Origin: Pseudoalteromonas sp. S2755
GTDB taxonomy: Bacteria > Pseudomonadota > Gammaproteobacteria > Enterobacterales > Alteromonadaceae
Direction: 5' to 3'
Length of the DNA stretch: 58,894 bases
Assembly: GCF_005886535.1 (NCBI RefSeq)
Contig: NZ_PNDS01000080.1
Location: forward strand, 1-58,894
The notes beneath the pieces are model-generated. The model was not told the DNA's origin, made no database searches, and worked only from the letters and a program-made list of their open reading frames with translations. The position numbers were made by a program, and so were the translations under genes. This document shows positions 31,488-40,800 of the stretch, piece after piece; the stretch's first letter is position 1; every line of letters starts with the position of its first letter.

Positions 31488-34400
31488 ATGATCGAATCAT
31501 TTATTTATGAACTAAAACAAAGTGGGATAAGCGTTTGGCAACAAGAGGATAAATTAAAAATTGCTAGCAACGTGAATTTACAAGGCCAAGCCATCGTTGA
31601 GCAGCTAAAACAGAATAAGCCACAGTTGTTACGCTACCTCACAAGGCAAGGCATAGATAGCAAAGCTCGTTTTGATGAACTGTCTATCTTGCCATTGGAA
31701 ACGCGATGCGCTCCGCTTACGCTTGGGCAGCAACAACTACTATTTACGCAAGAAGTGAGCAACGCAGCAAGTACTTATCATATTCCATGCCTACTCAAAA
31801 TCGCCAAGCAATGCGATATTGAAAAACTCACAGCGGCAATAGAACAACTGGTGGTCCGCCACAGTGCGCTAGATATGGTTGTGGCCTATGATCACCAAGG
31901 AAAGACGATACAGCAGCCTGCCAATGAGGCGTTTGTCGTGACGCATCATGAGCTTGGTAATCTAAACTTGCATGAGCAGTGCGAGCATCTCTTTAACGAG
32001 CCGTTTAGCTTACAGCATTCTCGACCATTTCGTGCCTATGTCATCACCTCAAAGGAGCAACAACATGTGTTTTTTGTCTGGCATCATATCGCCTTTGACG
32101 GATGGTCTTTGGGACTGTTTTTACAAGAATTAACGTCACTCTATGAGGGAGAGAATCGACCTCTGAGTCTACAATTTAGTGATTATGCTTATTACATGGC
32201 AACACCCGGCCAACGTGAACGACAAGCAACAAGTCAACGTTATTGGCAAACTCAATTGGCTGATTACGAACCATTAAAACTTGCGCAAACTCAGTCGCGC
32301 CCAGCCACCTTTGATCATCGCGGCGCGATGCAGAGCATTGTGTTAGATGAAAGTACGACGCTAAAGTTACAACAAACAGCGAAAACGCACCGCATTAGTA
32401 TTAATACACTTGGCCTAGCGGCTTGGTATCACACCCTTGCGCTACTCAGTCATCAACGCCAATTTGTTGTTGGTATTGCGAGTGAGAACCGCCCAACGGC
32501 ACTGCAGCAACACATACTTGGATATTTTGTTAACTCATTGCCGATTAAAGCGGATATCGACATGACGATGTTACTTGAACGCTGGCTCACTCAAGTTAAT
32601 CACGTCGTTAATCAAGCCAAGCAACATCAGGCCTTACCGTTTGAGGCGATTAAGAATAGCTTAGACGTGCCGCTCGACACTAGTATGCACCCGGTATTTC
32701 AAACGTTGTTTAGCAGTAGTCAGTTTGCCCCTGAGCAACATCATACCTTATGGCAAAGCATTGACCTTGATCTTAGCCAGCAGTGCCAAGCGAAGTTTGA
32801 TTTAACGTTACACTTGAGTGCAGGGAAAACCACAGAGTTGGGGTTAACTTATGCCACGGCACTTTTTTCCAGCTCATACGCGCAGCAGATCCTCGAGTTA
32901 TATCAAACGGTTTTACAGGCATATCTAACAGCTGACAACGCCCAACAGCCTCTCTATAGCCTACCTTTATTGAGTAACACGGCGCAGCAAAAACAATATC
33001 AATTAAGTGGAATGCAACACGCTTATCCGAGCGTGGCAAGTATCCCCGACCAGTTTGCTGAAATAGTAGCACGCTATCCAGATAAAGCCGCTATCAGTAA
33101 TCGTCATCAAACCTTGAGCTACCAAGAGCTTGATAACAAAGCCAAGCAACTTGCCAATGCTATCTTGGCAGCCTGCCCTGAACCCAAAGTCGTCGCACTC
33201 TACATGCAAAATGACATTGAATTTGTGATTGCCATGTTGGCGGTACTAAAAATCGGCGCGGCATACACAACACTATCACTCAAAGACCCCGTAGCGCGTC
33301 ATCATTATCAACTGAGTGATAGTCATGCCGACGTAATAGTCACCTTGCGTGAACATAGCCAATCATTGGCAACACTCAATCACAACAATATCGCTGAAGT
33401 TTTCTGTGATACAAGTCTGGCAGATACTGATATCACGGCGAATTTTGAGCCTATGTACATCGCACCTAATGAAGTCGCGACGATTATTTATACCTCAGGT
33501 ACGACAGGAAACCCTAAAGGCACATCGCTCTCTCACGCCGCAATTAGCTCTTTGGCACTCGATAATCATAGTTACCAGCATCAGCCCCAAGATAGCTTTA
33601 TTCAACTTGCAAACCCAGCTTTTGATGCCACTCTATTTGAGATATGGGGTGCATTACTCAACGGTGCCGAGGTGCACTTAGGCTATCAGGACAGCCTTAA
33701 TTCTGCAGCGCAGCTCAGTGCAACATTGCAGACGTTGAATATCACTTCGATGTTTCTAACCCGCTCACTGTTCGACACTTTGTTGCTGCAAGACGAGCAT
33801 ATTTTCGCTTCTCTGACTCATTTACTCGTGGGTGGTGAAGCATTAACAGAGTCGATGGTAAATAAATTGCTGGCGTCCACATCTTGTCCAAAACACTTTA
33901 TTAATGGCTATGGTCCGACTGAGTGCACCACATTTACCACAGTGCAAACGATGTCTAAACAGCAGTCTGAGATAGCAATCGGCAAGCCAATCCCAGGGCG
34001 AGCGGTAGCTGTAGTCGGTCGCAATAACGAATTACTGCCACTTGGTTGCCCTGGCGAGTTAGTGGTCTGTGGGCATGGCGTGGCTGCACGTTACCTCAAT
34101 AACCCAACACTCAACAGCGAAAAGTTTGTATCCCTAAATCTGTTTGGCTCTATGCAAAAGTACTATCGCACGGGCGACTTAGTGTATTGGAATACACAAC
34201 AGCAACTGTGTTATATAAGCCGTGGCGATCAACAAGTCAAAGTGCGAGGCTTTAGAATTGAGTTAGCAGAGATTGAGCATCACCTTAATCAGCTGGCGGA
34301 TGTAGATAGCTGTGTGGTTATTGCTAAAAAGCAGCAGGCTCAGACCTTGCTGCATGCTTATTTGGTCATCAAACACGCAGCCGATCAAGCTGCGGTACTC

Positions 34401-35600
34401 AGCCACTGTAAAACTCAGCTTACCAAGTTACTTCCCAGTTATATGATGCCACATAGCTTCACTGTACTTTCGGCGTTACCGTTAACGGTCAACGGCAAAC
34501 TCGACAAAACTAAGTTGCCAGAGCCTGAACTACAGCAACATCAACTCGTTGTGCCACAAACCAACACAGAGAAGGAAGTGCAGGCAATTTGGCAGGATAT
34601 TTTAGGCCAGAATCCACTTTGTTGTGCGACGGCAGTAACTGCGCAAGGTGCCGACTCCATTAGTTTATTAAGCTTTTGTGGTGTTGCAAGCAAGCGTAAT
34701 TGGCAGCTAACTCCACAACTTATCCTTGAACACCTATCAGTGCAGCAACTGGCAAGATTTATTGATAACCAAACCCGACTTGATTTTGCCACCATGAGTG
34801 AAGATCAAGCAATTAACGCTGCACTTACCCATGAGCATTTCGCTCCTTCGCGTTTTTTCAATGCACCGCAGAGTGAGTTTCTGCTTCACCTCATGCCAGC
34901 AGCAGCAACCGCTGATAGCTTTGCACCTCTGTGTGAAAAACTTGCGCCCGACCTGCGCGTTCACGCATTAGAAAATATCAAACTATTCACAGGCAAACAC
35001 ATCAGCTTGCATACTATGGTGCGCTATTATGCTCAGCGTATTACAGAGGTATCGCCAACTGGCCCACTTTACTTGGGCGGCTTTTGTGAAGGTGCGGCAT
35101 TGTCACTGGAAGTGGCCCGTTACTTGACCGAAATGGGTAGAGAAATTGTCCACTGCTTTTTGATTGACCCCGTCTTACCAAGACTGACTTCAGCAGCGCG
35201 TCAGGCCGCTGAAGAAGAGTATATCCGCTCGCAAGACGATGACGCTAAACCCATCGCCCGAGCATTTTTAGACTTTACTCAATACTTTCAAAGCGCGACG
35301 GCGTTTACCTTCCCTGTGAGTTTCTTTATTGCCGATCATGTCAGTGATGATGCCATTCCACTTCCAGCACTGAGGTTGATCCATCAAGTGGAAGACATAC
35401 CTGCGCTGTATAAGCGGACGTTTGCAAGTGACAGAAATGGTTTTGAGAATTTACTTGCCAATGCAGACTATATTACGCTTGAAAGTGCACACGATGAAAT
35501 CATGACCGATGCTAAAGACTTATCCATCATCGCGTCACATATTAATGCGTTAATGCAGCAAACGAATAGCGCCGCAACCACTGTGGAGCAACGCGCATGA
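31488..35600 (+). CDS. NRPS subunit 3 (docking-C-A-T-TE), releases the peptide
   Basis: 1370 residues. A TubC-type docking domain (residues about 1-52, FIYELKQSGISVWQQED) precedes C (HHIAFDG near 199), A5 (YTSGTTGNPKG near 667; NGKLD near 1005), T (GADSISL near 1053) and a terminal thioesterase. A5 code is about DAFFLGGTF(K), close to known Val/Ile codes. The TE has GGFCEGA near 1199-1205, so Cys takes the place of the catalytic Ser; a downstream Asp (FLIDP) and His (SAHDEIM) complete the triad. The gene overlaps the exporter start by 4 bases (ATGA), indicating translational coupling. Confidence 0.95.
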   Translation: MIESFIYELKQSGISVWQQEDKLKIASNVNLQGQAIVEQLKQNKPQLLRYLTRQGIDSKARFDELSILPLETRCAPLTLGQQQLLFTQEVSNAASTYHIPCLLKIAKQCDIEKLTAAIEQLVVRHSALDMVVAYDHQGKTIQQPANEAFVVTHHELGNLNLHEQCEHLFNEPFSLQHSRPFRAYVITSKEQQHVFFVWHHIAFDGWSLGLFLQELTSLYEGENRPLSLQFSDYAYYMATPGQRERQATSQRYWQTQLADYEPLKLAQTQSRPATFDHRGAMQSIVLDESTTLKLQQTAKTHRISINTLGLAAWYHTLALLSHQRQFVVGIASENRPTALQQHILGYFVNSLPIKADIDMTMLLERWLTQVNHVVNQAKQHQALPFEAIKNSLDVPLDTSMHPVFQTLFSSSQFAPEQHHTLWQSIDLDLSQQCQAKFDLTLHLSAGKTTELGLTYATALFSSSYAQQILELYQTVLQAYLTADNAQQPLYSLPLLSNTAQQKQYQLSGMQHAYPSVASIPDQFAEIVARYPDKAAISNRHQTLSYQELDNKAKQLANAILAACPEPKVVALYMQNDIEFVIAMLAVLKIGAAYTTLSLKDPVARHHYQLSDSHADVIVTLREHSQSLATLNHNNIAEVFCDTSLADTDITANFEPMYIAPNEVATIIYTSGTTGNPKGTSLSHAAISSLALDNHSYQHQPQDSFIQLANPAFDATLFEIWGALLNGAEVHLGYQDSLNSAAQLSATLQTLNITSMFLTRSLFDTLLLQDEHIFASLTHLLVGGEALTESMVNKLLASTSCPKHFINGYGPTECTTFTTVQTMSKQQSEIAIGKPIPGRAVAVVGRNNELLPLGCPGELVVCGHGVAARYLNNPTLNSEKFVSLNLFGSMQKYYRTGDLVYWNTQQQLCYISRGDQQVKVRGFRIELAEIEHHLNQLADVDSCVVIAKKQQAQTLLHAYLVIKHAADQAAVLSHCKTQLTKLLPSYMMPHSFTVLSALPLTVNGKLDKTKLPEPELQQHQLVVPQTNTEKEVQAIWQDILGQNPLCCATAVTAQGADSISLLSFCGVASKRNWQLTPQLILEHLSVQQLARFIDNQTRLDFATMSEDQAINAALTHEHFAPSRFFNAPQSEFLLHLMPAAATADSFAPLCEKLAPDLRVHALENIKLFTGKHISLHTMVRYYAQRITEVSPTGPLYLGGFCEGAALSLEVARYLTEMGREIVHCFLIDPVLPRLTSAARQAAEEEYIRSQDDDAKPIARAFLDFTQYFQSATAFTFPVSFFIADHVSDDAIPLPALRLIHQVEDIPALYKRTFASDRNGFENLLANADYITLESAHDEIMTDAKDLSIIASHINALMQQTNSAATTVEQRA

Positions 35601-36850
35601 CTCGTTCACAATTTGCTACACGATACGGCATCCACCTTGGGTTAACTATGTTTGCCAGTATGCTGGTGCTCCCTATTTTTACACCTTACATGCTGAACTT
35701 AGGCCTAGCATTGCAAGATGTGGCCTTGGCTATGGTGGTCATGGCTATCACTATCGTGGTGTTTGAAGTACCAAGTGGTATTGCGGCAGATGCCATTGGT
35801 CGCCGCAAAGTATTTTTAGCTTCTTTAGTGTTTGCCGCTGTATGCAACTTACTTTTATTGTTGAGTGAAGACTTTTGGCACGTCAGCTTAGCCATGGCAT
35901 GTTGGGGATTAAGTCAAGCATCGTTAACTGGCACGCTCAACGCATGGTTTGTTGAAACTTATCAAAAGCTTGAAGGAGATGAACCACTGAATAAAGGGTT
36001 CGGTAAAGTGTATGGTATTGGCTATCTTATCGGCGCCAGCGCCGCTTTATTTGCCGCCCTCTTTTTGGCGTTTGCGACTAGCCCAACACAACAGCTCAAC
36101 CACTTGTATCAAGCCTTAATCTTGGTTTCGATAGCTGTATTGTGTGTGGTATTTGCATGTACTTTTGTTGTGGTGAAAGAGTCAACGAGACCTCAGCAAG
36201 AGGTGGTTGAGAAAGGACTGTTCAGCCAAGCTAAGGCCATGCTGGCAACTTGTAAGCAAAGTGGTATACAAAGGCTGCTGTTGGTGATTGTTTTTGCAAT
36301 TCCTGTTGCCAGCAGCATAGAGAAGTTTTGGCCTGCCCTAGCAGAGCGCTATAGTAGTGCACCAGTTGACTCTATTGCGTGGATATTCCCAGCAATGATG
36401 GCAGCTGGATTTTTATTAAATGGCGTCGCTGCTGCGATCAGCGCTCCGATCTGTTCTCTATTTGGTCAACGCTTAGGGTATGTCATGGCGTTCGCTCATT
36501 TCGCCAAATTAGCCTTTGTGCTGTTACTTGCTTGGGTTACGTCACTACCATTACTGATTGTGGTTCTACTGTGCTTTTATCTTTGTATGGGACTAGCGCA
36601 ACCGGCACAACTGCAACTACAACATCAGTTGAGTAGCGATAACGTGCGAGCCAGTGTGGAATCTATAATGTCACTGACCACTCGCTTTGGTGGCATGCTC
36701 GGCTCTGCATTAACCGCTTTACTTTTGGGCTACGTCAGTCTGACTATCAGCTGGATAATACTAGGCATAATTTCACTCGTTGCTATCATGCTGTGCTGCT
36801 CGAGCATAATCAATCAACCGGAAGCTGAGCTCGTTGCTGCGCAGTCGTGA
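35597..36850 (+). CDS. MFS transporter, probable exporter of the NRPS product
   Basis: 417 residues with about twelve hydrophobic segments. The loop between segments 2 and 3 contains GIAADAIGRRKVF, the major facilitator signature (G-x3-D-x2-GRR). Its ATG overlaps the NRPS subunit 3 stop codon, so it belongs to the same operon and most likely exports the peptide or protects the producer. The substrate is inferred only from position. No MbtH protein or phosphopantetheinyl transferase gene accompanies the cluster in this window. Confidence 0.88.
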   Translation: MTRSQFATRYGIHLGLTMFASMLVLPIFTPYMLNLGLALQDVALAMVVMAITIVVFEVPSGIAADAIGRRKVFLASLVFAAVCNLLLLLSEDFWHVSLAMACWGLSQASLTGTLNAWFVETYQKLEGDEPLNKGFGKVYGIGYLIGASAALFAALFLAFATSPTQQLNHLYQALILVSIAVLCVVFACTFVVVKESTRPQQEVVEKGLFSQAKAMLATCKQSGIQRLLLVIVFAIPVASSIEKFWPALAERYSSAPVDSIAWIFPAMMAAGFLLNGVAAAISAPICSLFGQRLGYVMAFAHFAKLAFVLLLAWVTSLPLLIVVLLCFYLCMGLAQPAQLQLQHQLSSDNVRASVESIMSLTTRFGGMLGSALTALLLGYVSLTISWIILGIISLVAIMLCCSSIINQPEAELVAAQS

Positions 36851-36884
36851 CAGACTACACAGCGGTGCACATAAAAACGAGAAT

Positions 36885-37547
36885 CTAACTTATCGTAACT
36901 TTGCCATGCCAAGGAGTATGGCTTTTCAGCTGCAGCGTAAGTTCATCGCCATGTGCTAGGCTCCCTACCCCTTTTGGCGTTCCTGTTAAGACAATATCTC
37001 CTGGCTGAAGCGTAAAGTAACGAGCAATGTCCTTTAGCAACTCAGTGATTGGAAAAATCATTAAGCTAGAGTCACCATGCTGTTTCAGTTCTCCATTTTG
37101 CCAAAAACGATATTTAATACACTCAGCAAAGCTGTTTTCATCACATGGTACAAAAGGTGTCATCGGGCAACTATTATCATAGGCCTTTGCCCGCTCCCAT
37201 GGGTGTCCTTGTGCTTTTAGCTCACTTTGTAAGTCTCGTAATGTTAAGTCGAGTGCCAGCCCAATTCCAGCGATATGCTTGAGAGGCGCAGGGGTTTTTG
37301 CATCAATTTTGGTGCCTACCAATAGTGCAAGCTCGGCCTCATAATGATGTTCGCCAAGTGCGGCGTCCAACATCATTTCATCATTAAATGGTACTAAGCT
37401 CGTCGCTGGTTTGATAAACAACAGCGGACTGCTTGGAATGGGATTATCTAGCTCTTTGGCATGCGCTACATAGTTTCTACCAACACAAACGATTTTGCCC
37501 GCTGGTAGACTTATTTTATTGTTTTCATTATCAATGTGTTGATACAC
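36885..37547 (-). CDS. fumarylacetoacetate hydrolase family protein, YcgM-like
   Basis: 220 residues from GTG 37547, preceded by AGAGAG; the start VYQH matches the family N-terminus (MYQH in E. coli YcgM), while the longer frame to ATG 37616 adds unrelated residues. Core motifs are KIVCVGRNYVAHAKEL, LFIKPATSL, the metal-binding HHYEAELALLVG and LTGTPKGVG. Such enzymes act as acylpyruvases or oxaloacetate decarboxylases/tautomerases; the exact activity cannot be read. It converges on the NRPS operon and is not obviously part of it. Confidence 0.88.
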   Translation of the reverse strand: MYQHIDNENNKISLPAGKIVCVGRNYVAHAKELDNPIPSSPLLFIKPATSLVPFNDEMMLDAALGEHHYEAELALLVGTKIDAKTPAPLKHIAGIGLALDLTLRDLQSELKAQGHPWERAKAYDNSCPMTPFVPCDENSFAECIKYRFWQNGELKQHGDSSLMIFPITELLKDIARYFTLQPGDIVLTGTPKGVGSLAHGDELTLQLKSHTPWHGKVTIS

Positions 37548-37634
37548 TTTACTCTCTCTGTACGGCCGAAAGCTCCGGTTATGGAGCGTACCATAACCAA
37601 AGCGTTGTGCTAGCAAGTTATCACATAAAAGGCA

Positions 37635-37796
37635 TTATTCCGGTTTATAGACCCAGCGCACCACATCCTTGATTGAGGGTTCTTTGCTATACATCACCAT
37701 GTCCGTTTTAAACAATCGTCCCGCAGCAACACGGATAAGGTAGCAGCCAATCAACGCGCATAATACTTGCTTTACCGAAACATATTGCTTCGACAT
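37635..37796 (-). CDS. small hypothetical protein (53 aa)
   Basis: An ATG-started frame (MSKQYVSVKQVLCALIG) with a hydrophobic stretch at about residues 11-28 that could be a membrane segment, and a C-terminus ending RWVYKPE. AGGG lies very close to the ATG, so the ribosome-binding site is poor. It occupies the gap between the M1/ABC gene and the FAH gene in the same orientation. No relative is recognised. Confidence 0.45.
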   Translation of the reverse strand: MSKQYVSVKQVLCALIGCYLIRVAAGRLFKTDMVMYSKEPSIKDVVRWVYKPE

Positions 37797-37844
37797 CCCT
37801 ATTACTTGCGATCAATCTCGCATAACTTTCCTTTAAAAACGAAT

Positions 37845-37866
37845 GAGGGCTTTCGAAAAAGCCCTC
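37845..37866 (-). terminator. terminator of the ABC/M1 operon
   Basis: GAGGGCTTT and AAAGCCCTC form a stem with a short CGAA-type loop, about 18 bases after the stop of the fused permease-peptidase gene. On the minus strand it is followed by ATTCGTTTTTA. Confidence 0.75.
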
Positions 37867-37883
37867 TTCTGCCAATGTATCGA

Positions 37884-40800
37884 TTAGAGTGACTTGATGT
37901 TATCGGCGGTTTTCTTATCAATCAGTTTTACAAACGGATCAACTCCCGCAAATTTCGGTAACTCAGTTACTTTCAACTCAATCTTATTTTCACCTGATGT
38001 GATCGCGTGCTTTTGTAGATATAACAGCGTTTCGTCACTTTGAATGTTGTTAGGATCGGCAGAGAATAAGGCTATATCAATCTCTTGATTAAGCGGGATT
38101 TCTTCTTCGTTACCCTCACCATCAGCATGCTTTTTCGCCGCCTCAACCGTTAAGGTCACCGTATGAAGTTCTCCCGCTTGCGTCGCTTCTTGCACTTCAA
38201 CACCCGCAAGCTTAAGCTCATACAACGTAATCGCATTGAACTGATCTTCGATGAATACTTGTTCTTGCTCTGAAGCCCCTGCTTTTAAGTAAGTCAAAAA
38301 GTCGAGTGTTGTTGGGTAGATATCTGTTCTAAAACGATAATCGCTTAAGAAGCTTCTTAATGCGCTATTAAGTCGTGTTTCTCCAAGCAAGTCGTGCAGC
38401 GCTAACATCACAACAGAACCTTTATTGTAATGAATGTACTGCTGGCCGACTGTTCTGGATAACGCCCGCTCTTCATACGGATCAGAACCTCGTCCACTTA
38501 AATAGGTATCTAGTTCATATTTCAAGAATTTACGGAGATTATGCTCGCCGTACTTTTCTTTCATCACCATAATGGCTGAATATTGCGACAACATTTCCGA
38601 CAGAATATTTGACCCCTCCACATTAGCACCAATCACCTGATGCGCCCACCATTGGTGAGCCAGCTCATGTGACGTCACATAGTAAGGTACATTGATATTG
38701 TCAGTATTACGGGTGTCCGTTAAAAATCCAATATTCTCCGAGTAAGGCACTGTATTGGCAAAACTTTGCGCAAAGTCTCGGTAACGAGGAAACTCAATTA
38801 TACGCATTTGCTTATGTTGGTAAGGCCCAAACTCTCGAGTGAAATAATCAATAGAGTCTTTAGTCGACTGCAGCATGGTGTCTACATTCCAAGCATGATC
38901 TTTATGGTAGTAAACCTCGAGCGCAATGCCTTTGTATTCTTCCTGTTTCACCTCAAGATCCATCGACAAGATGTTATAGAAGTGCAGCATTGGAGCATCC
39001 ATTTCATAGACATAGGTCGTGCGGCCATCTTTGCTGTGTTTTGATTGCAAATAACCCGGCACCATCGCAACTTGCGATTCATCCGTCGTCACCGTTGCAG
39101 CGAATGTGACAAAATTTTCCGCAAACAATGGCTCATGATGATAGTGTGTTTCTTCTATCTTATTGCCCCGTTTTAGTGGTTCAAGGCCGCGCTGGCGACG
39201 CTCACTTTTATCTTGAATTTGATTGTAGATGTCATAACCAAATGTCGGGAACAACGTCGTGTTATCGATGAAGGTACCATTGTTCACTAAGGTTTCATCA
39301 TTGCCTCTATCTACAAAGCCAAGCGTTTGCCGTACAACTGACATCGTAATTTCACGCTGCTCACCCGGTGTCATTGGTTGTGAAAGCTCAAGCCAAGCGT
39401 GCTTAAAGGTTTTATCCTCTTCACCAAGCGTAGCGCCAGCCATTTCCACTTGCCACGCTAAAGTATGATCAGGTTTATTGACCAAGAAGCGAGTAATCTC
39501 TTTATCTGAGCGGTTTTCAACCAACAGCTTTACTTGCGCTTCAATACGACGTGTCTTTGGAAATATCTCAGCATTGAGCTGTACATCTAACGTGACTGGT
39601 ACAGGGTCATCTCGATACTGGGCAAATTGTTGCTCATATTGCTCTGCGATATCTTCAGCTTCATCTTGCGTGATAAATTCATTAATCACTTGCGTGTTGT
39701 AGTAAATGTAGCTGCCACTACCCACGAATATTAAAGCACCACATGCCAATAATGCTTTACCAGCGTTACCTAACTGATAGCCCATCAGTGCAATGCGTAC
39801 TTTCAGCGTTTGCCCCGCACCACGAGGCCAAAGTGCATAGCTTAGTGTCGCTAACATCATGCTAAAACCAAACCAGTACAAATTGTACCAATGTGCCGCA
39901 CTGAGGAAATGACCATAACCATTAATATCTGAGTACGGCACAGGGGAAGTTTCGCCTAAGTGGTACATATTGTGCTCAAAGCCAAAGTTGCTCAGGACTA
40001 TCGAAATAATGAAGTAAACGACATATATCCCCATACCCATGTATTTGCTTGGACTCATCACCTGTATCAAAAATGCTAAGGTGGTTTGGAAAGCAAAACC
40101 TAACACGTATAAATATCCCAAGCGCACAACATACTGGGCGAGATCTATCTGTGTCACACCCGACAATAGTTGATAGCTAATGGTTATCAAGCTACCAAAT
40201 ACACATAGCAGCGTCATCACCGCAACTAGAGCGATATATTTAGAGCCCCAAAATACCCAGTTTGCAACAGGATAAGAGTCAACAATATCTCCCATTCGCG
40301 AATCACGGTCATGCCATACCAGCTCAGCGCTGTAGTACACCAACACAATGACCAATAATTGCCAGAAGCTGCCGTGGATAAGCTCTACCATTCTAAAGGT
40401 CACTGGCCATACTTCTGTGCCATACCAATTAAATGAACCAACCAACGCAGGTATTAAGGTTGCCACCGCCAAAATTAATAGCACTAAGAATGGATAGCTT
40501 TTAAGCACTTGCTTTACTTCAAAAGTGGTTCTGGTACAAAAGTGCACCCAACTACTACCTACGCTCGCTTTAAAATCAAAACGATTCAGCAATGCCGACG
40601 CTTGGCTACCATCTTCTTTGGCTTTGCTCTTGGTTTTTTGTTTTTGCGGTAAATAATGAGAGGTATTCAGGGCTAAAGTGCCTAAACTGAGCAAGGCAAC
40701 TGACATCCAAATTAAGCGGTTATAGAGCAGTTCATCAACTAGGCTTATGACTGACGTATTGCGATCTGCAATGGTCCAATATTCTGATTGCGCGGAAATA

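Noticed and set aside
20188..35600. Epimerisation or methylation domains in the NRPS
   Set aside because: All spaces between A, T and C domains have normal length and no extra domain motifs were seen; dual C/E domains could not be judged by eye.
20188..36850. Assignment of the NRPS locus to the alterochromide family
   Set aside because: The module number and the predicted residues (one Thr, a basic residue, Val/Ile) do not fit, and there is no pigment polyene or halogenase gene nearby.
37548..37616. Upstream ATG for the FAH-family gene
   Set aside because: It adds residues foreign to the family; the GTG at 37547 gives the conserved (M/V)YQH start and has a purine-rich ribosome-binding site.
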